Positions 53,853 through 63,724 of a stretch of DNA of 64,000 nt are shown in pieces. The first letter of the stretch is position 1, and each line of letters begins with the position of its first letter. Below the pieces are notes generated by a model. It searched no databases. It was not told where the DNA came from and worked only from the letters and a program-made list of their open reading frames with translations. Location: assembly GCA_965224785.1 (NCBI GenBank), contig OZ245062.1, forward strand, positions 3,906,001 to 3,970,000, given 5' to 3'. The DNA comes from JALSNL01 sp036479585. GTDB taxonomy: Bacteria; Bacteroidota; Ignavibacteria; Ignavibacteriales; Melioribacteraceae. A program made the translations under genes and the position numbers.

Positions 53853-54586
53853 TCTAAACTAATTTATTTTATTAAAAAAGTATTTTTCTTTTCGTCAATT
53901 ATTCTTCATCTATTCTAACTCTAAAACATTGGTCATATAGAAGATTCAGAAACTGTTGATTGTGGATGCTATTCCTAAACTTGCTAAGATGTATAAAAAT
54001 ATTAAAAAAAGCTGAATAATTTTAGCTTGAACATTTAGTTATCTATCATTTTTTCTTTCAAATACCATTAAGATATTTTCATTAGAATTCACTAATTGTT
54101 ATACACTTGTTTTTAGCGAATAAACTTTACCCAACATTAAGTTCGAATAGTGAATAATCTAAATTTATTAACAATAAAATAATGAAAAATAATGATATAA
54201 ATAATATACAATTTTGAAAAAAAAATAGGTATAAAATGACTTAAGGAAAATCAATCAATTGAATAGTATTAGCCAAGTTGCTAATTTTCTGCTTGTTTAG
54301 GATTAAAATATTACGAATATAAGGTTAAAAGTCAATATTAGGAAAAAACACAAAACTTTAGATAAACTAACTAAATACTAAAAACAAACCACAAACCAAC
54401 TATTAAATTCTAATTACCAAGCATTAATTTTTGTTTGTGTTACTGGCAATGAATATTTTTTATTAAAAATCCAACGGCATAGTATTTGTATAAATCTAGT
54501 TAATAAATTACGCACAATAAGATAATTAAGATTTTTATTTAAAAACCGATAGTTAAAAATACATTTTAAGATTAGAGGCAGAGAAA
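53853..54586. other. Divergent intergenic region between marC and the giant coiled-coil gene
   Basis: 734 bp of AT-rich sequence with stop codons in every frame. It must contain promoters for both marC (minus) and the 2445-residue gene (plus), but I see no consensus -35/-10 pair strong enough to call. A good AGAGG Shine-Dalgarno lies 9 bp before the plus-strand ATG. No RNA gene or repeat was recognised. Confidence 0.5.
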
Positions 54587-57500
54587 ATGCAAAACCAAAC
54601 AAACTTAGCATTAAAGAGCAATCTATTTTTCAAAGACACAGACATTTCAAATTTATCTCTTGATCATTTAAATTTAGAAGTATTCGCTTTGAGAGAGGGA
54701 GAAATCCTTTTTAAAGATGGTGACTATGCATCGTCACTCTATCTAATTATAGAGGGTGAAATTAGTTTGATGAAAAAACAAAGTTTTTCTAAAACTGAAT
54801 CATCTGCATTGTTTCCAAATGAGTTTTTTGGTCAAGATGAGTTTTTGGGAAATACAGAAAGAAAATCAACCGCACTGGCTTCAAAGGATAGTAAACTTGC
54901 AGAATTATCAAAAGAAAATGTTGAGGATTTACTATCTCAATACAACGGAATACTAGACAACATCAAAAATTCAGTTCAAGAAAATGGAGAAATTATTAAT
55001 AACTTAGACCAAATACTAAAAAGTGCAAAAGAAAATGAAAATGTAGCATTAAATGAAGTTTCTATATTCGATCTACCTGATAAGAAAACCGATGTTGAGT
55101 TAAAAAGCTTAAATGAAATAAAGAAAAAAGATAGTCTGATAAATAATTTAAAAGGAAAAATAGAAAAATATTCTGATTTTGTAAAAAAGAAAGAAAAACA
55201 AATTACTGATTTATATGAAAGGATTGAAGACTATCAAAATTCAACCAAACAATTAAACAACCTAATGGAAACGCAACACGGACAGTTGACGAATGTGTTA
55301 AATACTGAAAGTGAATACAAAGATAATTTAGAAAAGCAAAATAATAAAATTGAAGAGCTTACAGAAAAGATAAAGTCGTTAAGTGATGAAAGTGTAAGTA
55401 GTGGTGGAGCGTTAGAAGAAAAAACAAATCTATTAGAAAAAAATGAAGAAACTATTTCGGATTTAAAAACAAAAATTAAGTCTTATATAAAGATAGAGGA
55501 TAGTAGAACAAAAATTGAAAAAGATTATGTAGAACAATTAAATAAATCTAAAGCAGAAGTCTTAGAATTAAAATCTAATATTTTGGATCTAAACAAAGAT
55601 TCAGAAAGTGTTTCGAAGTTAGCTGAAGAAGACAAAGAAAAATTATTAAAAGAAAAAGACAGTGTGATTTCTGATATAACAGGTAAATTAAACAAAGCTT
55701 CCGAAGAGGAAAAAAATCAAACTCGGATAGAAAAAGATCTTGAAGAAAAATTAAATAAATCGAATGAAGAGATTGTTGAAATAAAAAAAGAGCTTGAAAA
55801 ATTTGCAACAGAAAAACCAAATTATGAAGCTGTTATTAGTGATAAGGCAAATGAAATAGATAACCTTACTCAATTATCAAAAAAAGCTGAATATACCAAA
55901 AGCGAACTTAAAAAGACTAATGAAGAAAATTTGGTTCAAATAAAAAAATCAGAAGCTGAAATATTAGCTCTTCAGACAGAAATGACTGAACTTAAGAATG
56001 TTGTAGAAGTTAAATCTAAATCACTATTGGAAGAAAAAAACAACATAATAAATGAAAAAGACTATACTATATATTCATTAACTTCTAAATTAAACTCTTT
56101 TAATGAGCAAGATCAGAACAATCAAAAATCAGAATTGGAAAGAGAAGAGCAAATAGCAAAGTATGAGAGTGAAATAGTTAATCTGAAAAAAGTATTAGAC
56201 CAAAATATTGAATTAGCAAATACAACTCAAGAAAAATTTGGTTCACTTACAAAAAGAGAGTCTGAAATAAACTCAAAAATAGGAAACTATGAAGAGTTGT
56301 TGCATAAAAATAAAATTATTATAAGAGAACAACAAAAAGAGTTAGAAGATGTTGGAAATATAAAGACAAAATTTAAATCAATAGAGGATGAAAAGAATGA
56401 GGTTATTCAGCACCTAAACGAAAAAATAAATCTTCTAGAACAAAACTATAAGGAATCTTCAAACCAAAATAATGATGGTGCTGCTAGAGTTTCTGATCAA
56501 GCAACTGAAATATTTGGATTGAACGAAAAAGTTGAACAACTACAAAGTGCTGATAAATATAAAAGTGAATTAATAGGAGAGCAATCATATAAAATTGCTC
56601 AGCTAGAAGAAGTTGAAGTGAAGTTTGAGAGTCTTGAAGTTGAACAAAAAATCACTTTTAATAGGTTAAATGAAAAAATATCTGAATATGAGTCTAAGCT
56701 TGAAACTTCAGTTTCAAAAAAGAAGGAGTTGCAAACAAACCATACTCAAAATTTGGCAAAAATCGAATTGTTAAAAGAAGAAGTTGAGATTCATAAAACA
56801 AACATTGACGAATTAAATACAGTTGAGCAAAAGAAAGATAATGTTATAGAAGAGCAAAATAGTTATATAGAAGAATTAAAAACAAAAGAAGAATACTTGA
56901 AAGGAATTGAAAGTAAAAAAGAAGATATAATTCAAAGACAATTCAAAGAATTATCAGAATTGGAAGAGTTAGAAAAAAATCAAAAGAATGAAATTGAAAA
57001 CAAAACTGAAACACTAAAGAAGTTTAGTGAAGAAAATTCAAAGTACATAACTCAAGTTGCTAATTTAGAAAACTCTTTAGAACAAGTTGAGCTTGTAAAA
57101 GGAAACTTTCAAAAAGAACTAGAAATAAATAAAAGCTTAAACAAAGACTTAACTACTCAAAACTTAAGCTTTAACTCGACACTTAGTGACCTTAATTATT
57201 CTATTGACAAAAAGAATGAAATAATTGAAACTCAAGCAGAAAATATAAGTGAATTAGAAGAAGAAAAAATTGAGCTTAAAAGAATAGAAGACGATAAAAA
57301 TGAAATAATTATTACGCAAAGTCATAAAATTACAGAGGCAGATCATAAAGTAAATAAATTGCAAGATGAATTATCTGAAAGTAACGAAAAAGAAGTAGAA
57401 CTAAACAAATTTGTTGAACATCTAAATAGAAAAACAGAAGAGCTTAAATTAGAAGTTACAGAAAGTAATAAATATAATGAAACGTATAAGTTAACAATTA

Positions 57501-60500
57501 GTGAAAACGAACAAACAATAAGCGAATTAAACAAAAAAGAAGTTGACAATTTAACTACTATAGAAGAGAACAATAAAGAAATAGCGGAAAAACAAATAAC
57601 AATCGAACAGAAAACTAATGCTATTAGTGAACTTACAAACAGAGAATTAGCACTAAAAGAGGAAATTGTAATAATAGAAGAAACTGTTGAAAATAAAGAT
57701 ACAAACATTTCATCTTTGGAAACAAATGTAAATAATCTTCAAGTCCTTAATGACAAATTGAATGTTGAGATTGAAAAACAAAAAGAAGAAACGCAACCAC
57801 TTTTAATTAAGGTTGAAGAGTTACAAAGCTCTTCCTTAGAAAAAGATAGAACTATTTTAGAAAAAACAGAAGAAATAGAAAATCAAAATCAAGAAATAAA
57901 AGAAAAAAGTTCAATCTTAAGCGAAAATGGACTTAAACTAGAAGAAAATAAAAATGAGATTGAAGAAAAAAACTATAAAATTTCTGATTTAAGGTCAAAC
58001 GAAGCGAAGCTAATAAATCAAAACAAACAAAGCACTCAGGAAATAGGCGAACTACAAAATAGTTTAAGTGGGTTAAAAAATAATTTAGAGAAACTAAACA
58101 AAGATAGCTTGGAAAAAGTAAATGAAATCGAAGATTTAAATCAAGATATTCTTGAAGTTTCTAAGAGAGAGCAAGTTCTTTTACAAGACGTTGAAAACAA
58201 AGGAAAAGAATTTTTAAATCTAAGTTCATCACTTGAGAATGCAACTCTTGTTATAGATGAATTAAAACAAAGCTCAAGTGAAAAAGAATCAGAAAATAGT
58301 TTATTGAGTGAAAAGGTAGAGAATTTATCAAGCAGTTTAGATGAAGCAAAAACAAAATTAGTGGCACTTGAAACAAGGGAAGAAGTTAAAAATTCTGAAA
58401 TTGAAGAGCTTAAAATTTCAGAAGAGGTTAAGAGTAATGAAGTAGGGAACTTAAATAACATCAGAATAGGAAATGAAAAACAAATAGCATTGCTTAAAGA
58501 ACAACAAGATGATCAAAGAAGTGAACAAGAAAGTTTACAAAAAGAAACAGAAGAAAAAAGTAATATTATAACAAACTATGAAAAAGAACTTGATGTATTA
58601 AAAATAGATTTTAGAGAAGTTAATGAAACTGCTACACAAAATAATCATTTGGCTAATGAGTACAAATCACAAATATCTTCATTAAATGAATTAATTAGTA
58701 AGCAGAAAAAAGATTTGGAAACTGAGCTTAGCAAAAATGAAGCAGCAGAAAATAACATCAATGAACTATCCAAATCAGTTTCAGAAATAAAAGAAACGTT
58801 TGAAAGCAAAGAATTAAAAATTACAAATCTTGATCAAGAAGTTTCTTCCTTACAAGATATACTTTTTGAGTATGAAAAAAATTCTGGTAAGCAAGAAGAA
58901 ATATCAGGTAATTTGAGTAAAAAAATATCTGAACTTACTACTGAGAAAGCAGAGTTAGCTGAATTGTTAAATGAAAACCAAGCAGACTACAACAAGGAAT
59001 TAGAAAATGCAATTAGGGTAGAGAATGACTTAAAGCAAAAAGAAGAAATAATTAATAATTTAAGTTCAGAACTTGAAAATATTCAAAATAATTTTGAACA
59101 AAAACTAATTGATAAAGCAAATCTATCAGAAGATTTACAGAGAACTATTTTTGAGCTTCAAGAACAAGTAGAAAATCTACAGAAAGAAACTCATGAAAAA
59201 GACAATGAAAGACAATTAAAAATAGAACATCAGTCAGAAGAAATTGCAAAAACAAAAGCGGAGTTGAACAAAAAAACAACTGCTTTTGAAACACTTAATA
59301 GTGAGCTAAATGAAACCGTTGTAAAAATTGATACTTTAAATAAAGAGGTTAAAGAACAAAAAAATCTTGTTGCCTTATTACAAAGTAAAGAGGAAGAATT
59401 AGAAATTCAATTAGGTGATTTTGAGAAAAAAAATAAAACAAAAGAAGAAGAGATTTTAGAGTTAAGTTCAAAATACCAAGAAGTTGAAAATAATACTTCT
59501 GATTTTGAACAAGAAAAAAATATAATAAATGAAGAACTAAATAAACAAAAAGAATTAGTGAAGTTCTTACAAGATAAAGAAGAAGATTTACTTAATAACG
59601 AATTTGAATTAAATAATACAATTAAAAATATAAATTATAAGTTAGAAGAGTATCCTTCAAAGCTAGAGGAATTAGAACTTCAGATAGAACAGTATGAGAA
59701 AAAAAATAAAACCAAAGACGATGAGATTATAAAGTTAAACTCTAAATATCAAGATGTTGAAAACAATATCTCTGATTTTGAAGAAGAAAAGAATAAAACA
59801 AATGAAGAACTAAATAAACAAATAGAATTAGTGAAGTTTTTGCAAGACAAAGAAGAAGACTTACTTAACAATGAATGGGAGCTAAACAATACAATAAAAA
59901 GCTTGAGCGTTAAGTTAGAAGAATCTTCTGGAGAATCGGAGAAACTAGATAGCAGCCTTGCTGAGTATGAAAAAAACATAAATGAAATAAAAGTAAATTT
60001 AGAAAAAGAAGTATCTGAAAAAGAAGAATTGGAAACTAAGCTTGATGATAATAAGTCTGAAAATGATTTGTTAAATGAAAAGGTTCTTGAGTTGATAAAT
60101 AATTTAGAACAAAAAGAAGATGTTATCTCAGAATTAAATTCTAAAAAACAAGATATTGAAAATGCGGGAATTAGTTTATTAGAAAATAATAGTAAAACAG
60201 AAGAAGAGTTTGAAAAGTTATCATTAGAAATCTCTTTAATCGGTGAAGAAAAAGTTGTACTAGAAGAAGAAAATAATATTCTAACAGAAAAAATCAATTC
60301 TCTCAATAAGATACAAAGTGAAGGCAATGAAAACGAAAGTAAGGAATTAGCAAATCAAATTGAAAGTATGAAAGGGCAGCTTGAAGAATACATATTAAAA
60401 TTACAAGAAAAAGAAAAAACAATTGATGAATTAGGGGAAGAGTTAACAACAATTTCGTTAGAAGGAAAAGATAACAAAGAAAACTCATCTACCTTAGTGC

Positions 60501-61924
60501 AAAAAGTTGAAAAATTAGAAAGTGAGTTGTTGGAGGTAAATGAAACTCAAAAAGATTATGAAGTTGATATTAAGAATTTCGAAAATGAAATAAATCTTTA
60601 TAAAGAAAAACTAACAAATTTTTCAAGTGATGAAAACGATGCTTCTGCTGATAATGAGTACTTAAAACAAATTTCTGTTTTAGAGGATAAGTTAGTAGAA
60701 CTAGAAAATTATGAAAGTATTATTGATCAGAAAAATTTAATTATTGAAGAACAAGGAAATCGTTTATCTCAAATTAAACTTCAAAAAACAGATAAAGAAA
60801 TAGATTATATAAAATCAAAAGAACAGCTTGAAAATTATAGAAATGAAATTTCTAAACTAACAGAAATTAAAGAACAATTTAAGAAAGAAATTGCTGGTAG
60901 AGATAATAAGTTAGAAATATTAAATGATAAAATAGAGTCTGTTGTTGGTCAGTTGAATGAACAAAAGTTTGCTGAAGAAAGACAAGCTGAAATTATTGAG
61001 AACCAAGTTGTAAAAATTGCTGAATTAGAACTGAACTTTGAGGAGGTAGGTAAAAAGGTTAATGAAAGTTCTGAAAGTATGCTTGTGGCAGATGAACATC
61101 AAGAAGAAAGCATTGAAGCAATGCCGGAATCAAAAGATGAAAGAGCATCAGAACAAGTAAGTGAAAATTTAGATCTAAACTTTGAAGATATTTTAGATGG
61201 AAATGAATCTTCCCAAACGGAAGACGTGCAAAAAGAAAGCATTGAGGCAATGACGGAATCAAAAGATGAAAGAACATCAAAACAAGTAAATGAAAATTTA
61301 GATCTAAACTTTGAAGATATTTTAGATGGAAATGATTCTTCTCAAACAGAAGAGGTTCAAGAAGAAGATTCTAAACTTGATTTTTCAGACTTTACCGCTT
61401 TTGAAGAACCTGAAGAAGAAAGCATTGAACTAAAGAGTGAAACAAATGATGAATTAACAACAAAAGAAATAAATGAAAGAGAAAGCTTAAATCTAAACTT
61501 TGAAGAAGAATCAAATCAAGAAGGACAAATTTTTTCTGCTCCTAATGAAGAACAAGTTCAAAACGATTCTTCAAATGAACATAGAGAGTTTAATGATCTT
61601 TTGTATGGTGATACATTAGTTGTATCGGTCAATGTAGCAAGAGCCACAATGGATATTGCAGCAAACTTTAAGACTTATCTTCATGATTTAATTGATGCTG
61701 ACAACAAGCAAATGATTATAGATCTTACCGATTGTGAATTTGTTGATTCAACAGTTCTAGGTGTAATGGTCAGTTCTCTAAAAAAATCTATGGGCAAAGG
61801 TGGAGACTTAAGAATTGTTTGGGGCGACAATACTGAGTCCTCTATGTTTTACATTACTAGAATGGATAAAGTTTTTAAATTATATGATACTTTGCAAGAC
61901 GCTATACAAAGCTACACTGACTAA
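54587..61924 (+). CDS. Giant cNMP-binding-like / coiled-coil / STAS domain protein
   Basis: 2445 residues. Residues about 12-120 form a cyclic-nucleotide-binding-like domain (LREGEILFKDGDYASSLYLI then EGEISLMKKQ and FGQDEFLGNTERKSTA). Then about 2000 residues of heptad-rich coiled coil (E, K, L, N, S dominated) run to about 2200. A low-complexity acidic segment with 43-residue repeats leads to a C-terminal STAS domain at about 2345-2445, with IIDLTDCEFVDSTVLGVMVS and predicted phosphoacceptor Ser2388 or Thr2389. STAS proteins of this kind act as anti-anti-sigma or stressosome factors. It has no signal or membrane helix. A strong terminator follows, and two response regulators lie downstream. 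I know no described protein with this layout. Confidence 0.85.
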   Translation: MQNQTNLALKSNLFFKDTDISNLSLDHLNLEVFALREGEILFKDGDYASSLYLIIEGEISLMKKQSFSKTESSALFPNEFFGQDEFLGNTERKSTALASKDSKLAELSKENVEDLLSQYNGILDNIKNSVQENGEIINNLDQILKSAKENENVALNEVSIFDLPDKKTDVELKSLNEIKKKDSLINNLKGKIEKYSDFVKKKEKQITDLYERIEDYQNSTKQLNNLMETQHGQLTNVLNTESEYKDNLEKQNNKIEELTEKIKSLSDESVSSGGALEEKTNLLEKNEETISDLKTKIKSYIKIEDSRTKIEKDYVEQLNKSKAEVLELKSNILDLNKDSESVSKLAEEDKEKLLKEKDSVISDITGKLNKASEEEKNQTRIEKDLEEKLNKSNEEIVEIKKELEKFATEKPNYEAVISDKANEIDNLTQLSKKAEYTKSELKKTNEENLVQIKKSEAEILALQTEMTELKNVVEVKSKSLLEEKNNIINEKDYTIYSLTSKLNSFNEQDQNNQKSELEREEQIAKYESEIVNLKKVLDQNIELANTTQEKFGSLTKRESEINSKIGNYEELLHKNKIIIREQQKELEDVGNIKTKFKSIEDEKNEVIQHLNEKINLLEQNYKESSNQNNDGAARVSDQATEIFGLNEKVEQLQSADKYKSELIGEQSYKIAQLEEVEVKFESLEVEQKITFNRLNEKISEYESKLETSVSKKKELQTNHTQNLAKIELLKEEVEIHKTNIDELNTVEQKKDNVIEEQNSYIEELKTKEEYLKGIESKKEDIIQRQFKELSELEELEKNQKNEIENKTETLKKFSEENSKYITQVANLENSLEQVELVKGNFQKELEINKSLNKDLTTQNLSFNSTLSDLNYSIDKKNEIIETQAENISELEEEKIELKRIEDDKNEIIITQSHKITEADHKVNKLQDELSESNEKEVELNKFVEHLNRKTEELKLEVTESNKYNETYKLTISENEQTISELNKKEVDNLTTIEENNKEIAEKQITIEQKTNAISELTNRELALKEEIVIIEETVENKDTNISSLETNVNNLQVLNDKLNVEIEKQKEETQPLLIKVEELQSSSLEKDRTILEKTEEIENQNQEIKEKSSILSENGLKLEENKNEIEEKNYKISDLRSNEAKLINQNKQSTQEIGELQNSLSGLKNNLEKLNKDSLEKVNEIEDLNQDILEVSKREQVLLQDVENKGKEFLNLSSSLENATLVIDELKQSSSEKESENSLLSEKVENLSSSLDEAKTKLVALETREEVKNSEIEELKISEEVKSNEVGNLNNIRIGNEKQIALLKEQQDDQRSEQESLQKETEEKSNIITNYEKELDVLKIDFREVNETATQNNHLANEYKSQISSLNELISKQKKDLETELSKNEAAENNINELSKSVSEIKETFESKELKITNLDQEVSSLQDILFEYEKNSGKQEEISGNLSKKISELTTEKAELAELLNENQADYNKELENAIRVENDLKQKEEIINNLSSELENIQNNFEQKLIDKANLSEDLQRTIFELQEQVENLQKETHEKDNERQLKIEHQSEEIAKTKAELNKKTTAFETLNSELNETVVKIDTLNKEVKEQKNLVALLQSKEEELEIQLGDFEKKNKTKEEEILELSSKYQEVENNTSDFEQEKNIINEELNKQKELVKFLQDKEEDLLNNEFELNNTIKNINYKLEEYPSKLEELELQIEQYEKKNKTKDDEIIKLNSKYQDVENNISDFEEEKNKTNEELNKQIELVKFLQDKEEDLLNNEWELNNTIKSLSVKLEESSGESEKLDSSLAEYEKNINEIKVNLEKEVSEKEELETKLDDNKSENDLLNEKVLELINNLEQKEDVISELNSKKQDIENAGISLLENNSKTEEEFEKLSLEISLIGEEKVVLEEENNILTEKINSLNKIQSEGNENESKELANQIESMKGQLEEYILKLQEKEKTIDELGEELTTISLEGKDNKENSSTLVQKVEKLESELLEVNETQKDYEVDIKNFENEINLYKEKLTNFSSDENDASADNEYLKQISVLEDKLVELENYESIIDQKNLIIEEQGNRLSQIKLQKTDKEIDYIKSKEQLENYRNEISKLTEIKEQFKKEIAGRDNKLEILNDKIESVVGQLNEQKFAEERQAEIIENQVVKIAELELNFEEVGKKVNESSESMLVADEHQEESIEAMPESKDERASEQVSENLDLNFEDILDGNESSQTEDVQKESIEAMTESKDERTSKQVNENLDLNFEDILDGNDSSQTEEVQEEDSKLDFSDFTAFEEPEEESIELKSETNDELTTKEINERESLNLNFEEESNQEGQIFSAPNEEQVQNDSSNEHREFNDLLYGDTLVVSVNVARATMDIAANFKTYLHDLIDADNKQMIIDLTDCEFVDSTVLGVMVSSLKKSMGKGGDLRIVWGDNTESSMFYITRMDKVFKLYDTLQDAIQSYTD
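59423..59905 (+). repeat. 273-bp direct repeat inside the coiled-coil gene
   Basis: The segments starting at 59423 and 59696 are near copies over about 210 bp. Both encode EKKNKTK-x-(E/D)-x-I, then KYQ(E/D)VENN-x-SDFE, then EELNKQ-x-ELVKFLQDKEED, then LLNNE-x-ELNNTIK. The unit of 91 residues equals 13 heptads, so the coiled-coil register is preserved across the duplication. Confidence 0.8.
61106..61450 (+). repeat. Tandem 129-bp repeat before the STAS domain
   Basis: Units start at 61106 and 61235 and are 129 bp (43 residues) long, with a degenerate third unit from 61418. Each encodes ESIEAM-x-ESKDER, then ENLDLNFEDILDGN, then SSQTE. The segment is very acidic and is likely disordered, linking the coiled coil to the STAS domain. 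Confidence 0.85.
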
Positions 61925-61934
61925 TTGATAATAT

Positions 61935-61972
61935 TTTTAGGTAGAGAATTATATTAAATTCTCTACCTAAAA
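61935..61972 (+). terminator. Intrinsic terminator after the STAS giant
   Basis: TTTTAGGTAGAGAATT (61935-61950) and AATTCTCTACCTAAAA (61957-61972) make a perfect 16-bp stem with a 6-base loop, 10 bp after the stop codon. The following bases are T-rich. It should separate this gene from the downstream response regulators. Confidence 0.83.
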
Positions 61973-62299
61973 GATTTGTTTTCAAAACCCACTATTTCTA
62001 AAATAACACTTCCGGTACAATAGAACATATCAACAATCCTCTTACATTTTTTTTTGTTGACATACAATCATTATTCTAATTATTTCATTTAATTTTTGAA
62101 GAAATTTGTCGATTGTATAATTATAATACATTTCTTTGTATTAATATGATAAAATTTTGAAATTAAAAAAAGCAAAAAAGAGCTTCAATTTTTTTAATCG
62201 AACCTATATTATGCGTGATAGGACTATTAAAAATCTTTAAAAATTAAACGAAGTAGCTATTGGGACTATACCAATAGCACCTAAACTACGGAGAAGAAA
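61973..62299. other. Leader region of the sigma-54 response regulator gene
   Basis: 327 bp with no gene. An 8-bp perfect hairpin, GCTATTGG / CCAATAGC with loop GACTATA, lies at 62256-62278. It ends 11 bp before the GGAG Shine-Dalgarno of the response regulator. GGACTAT also occurs upstream at 62221, so alternative pairings are possible. I saw no -24/-12 sigma-54 promoter. Confidence 0.5.
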
Positions 62300-63682
62300 T
62301 TGGGAAAAACAATTTTTATAGTAGATGATGAACCAGCAATTCTTAAGCTAATTACACATTGGGTAAAGAATGAATGGGAGTATAATGTTAGAACATTTAC
62401 CAATGGTACAGATCTGTTAGAAAGCATTAATGAAAATCCGGATATGGTGCTACTTGATATTATGTTGCCAGACATTAGTGGTACGGAGCTTCTTAAAAGA
62501 ATAAAGAGAATGAATAAACATCTCCCGGTAATTATGTTGTCTGCACAAGGTAATATAGATGTAGCGTTGGAGTGTATAAGGGAAGGGGCTTACGACTACT
62601 TTCCGAAACCAGTTGATAAAAATAGACTACAACCAGCAATAAAAAATGCCATTAGAAGTTTTGATTTAGAAAGAAGAGTTGATGAACTAAATACCAATCT
62701 ACAAAATGAATACAGTTTTGATAATATTGTTTCTGCAGATAAAAAAATGCAAGACGTATTTAAAATGGTTACAAAAGTTTTAAATAATGATATTACAGTT
62801 TTGATTACTGGAGAAAGTGGAACCGGAAAAGAATTAATAGCAAGGGCAATACATTATAACGGAACAAGAAAGGATGATCCATTTGTAGTTGTAAACTCAG
62901 CTTCAATACCAAGAGAACTTTTAGAGAGTGAATTGTTTGGACATGAGCGTGGAGCTTTTACGGGAGCTCATCAAAGAAAAATTGGTAAGTTCGAAATGGC
63001 TGATGGAGGTACAATTTTTCTTGATGAAATTGGTGATATGGAAATGTCTTTACAAGCCAAAATCTTAAGAGTAATTCAAGAAAAAGAATTTGAAAGAGTT
63101 GGTGGAAATGAAACAATAAAAACAGATGTAAGAATAATTTCTGCAACAAACGTAAACCTTAAAGATGCAGTTTCTAAAAGAGATTTTAGAGAAGATCTTT
63201 ATTATAGAATAAGTTCGTTCCCAATTTTAATTCCTCCTTTAAGAGAAAGAAGAGGCGACGTAGTTATTTTGATAAATCATTTTCTTTCCGAATTTAATAA
63301 AAAGAATGAGAAAGAAATTAAACATATTACAAAGCCAGCTTTAAAATTGTTGTATGATTATGAATGGCCAGGCAACATACGAGAACTTGAAAATACAATT
63401 GAAAGATGTATAATTCTTGCTGATGACGATAAGGTTGATGTGGAAGTTTTACCTCCACAAATTTTAACTGCTGATGGTGCTGCAAGTGTTGATATGAGTG
63501 GTCCTTTGTTTACAGAAGAGTCTCCAATTATTCCATTTGAAAAATTAAAAGCAGAAGCAATAAAACATGCACTAAGAATAACTAATGGTAACATAGTTGA
63601 CGCTTCTAAAAAACTAAATGTTGGTAGAGCAACGCTTTACAGATTAATGGAAAAATACGAAATTAAATCAAAAAGAAATTAA
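62300..63682 (+). CDS. Sigma-54-dependent response regulator (NtrC/AtoC family)
   Basis: 460 residues, TTG start at 62300 with GGAGAAG upstream; no nearby ATG would keep the receiver domain. The receiver has IVDDEPAIL and phospho-acceptor Asp53 (VLLDIMLPD). The AAA+ domain has Walker A GESGTGKE (171-178) and the sigma-54 contact motif GAFTGA (218-223). A FIS-type helix-turn-helix is C-terminal (NIVDASKKLNVGRATLYRLM). It activates sigma-54 promoters when phosphorylated. No histidine kinase is in view; a second receiver gene starts 43 bp downstream. Confidence 0.94.
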   Translation: MGKTIFIVDDEPAILKLITHWVKNEWEYNVRTFTNGTDLLESINENPDMVLLDIMLPDISGTELLKRIKRMNKHLPVIMLSAQGNIDVALECIREGAYDYFPKPVDKNRLQPAIKNAIRSFDLERRVDELNTNLQNEYSFDNIVSADKKMQDVFKMVTKVLNNDITVLITGESGTGKELIARAIHYNGTRKDDPFVVVNSASIPRELLESELFGHERGAFTGAHQRKIGKFEMADGGTIFLDEIGDMEMSLQAKILRVIQEKEFERVGGNETIKTDVRIISATNVNLKDAVSKRDFREDLYYRISSFPILIPPLRERRGDVVILINHFLSEFNKKNEKEIKHITKPALKLLYDYEWPGNIRELENTIERCIILADDDKVDVEVLPPQILTADGAASVDMSGPLFTEESPIIPFEKLKAEAIKHALRITNGNIVDASKKLNVGRATLYRLMEKYEIKSKRN

Positions 63683-63724
63683 AATATTGTTTGATTATAA
63701 AACAGCTAAAAAAGGAAAATAATT

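Noticed and set aside
53930..54010. Short receiver-like peptide (LLIVDAIPKLAKMYKNIKK) upstream of the giant gene
   Set aside because: Too short, without a start or ribosome site, and lacking any conserved acidic pair.
57343..57708. Antisense open frames across the coiled-coil gene (also 58141-58461, 59749-60327)
   Set aside because: They are serine/leucine-rich reverse readings of Glu/Lys-rich heptads, without ribosome sites or recognisable domains.
61106..61450. CRISPR-like or regulatory repeat array before the STAS domain
   Set aside because: The units are 129 bp, adjacent, in frame and protein-coding, with no spacers and no cas genes.
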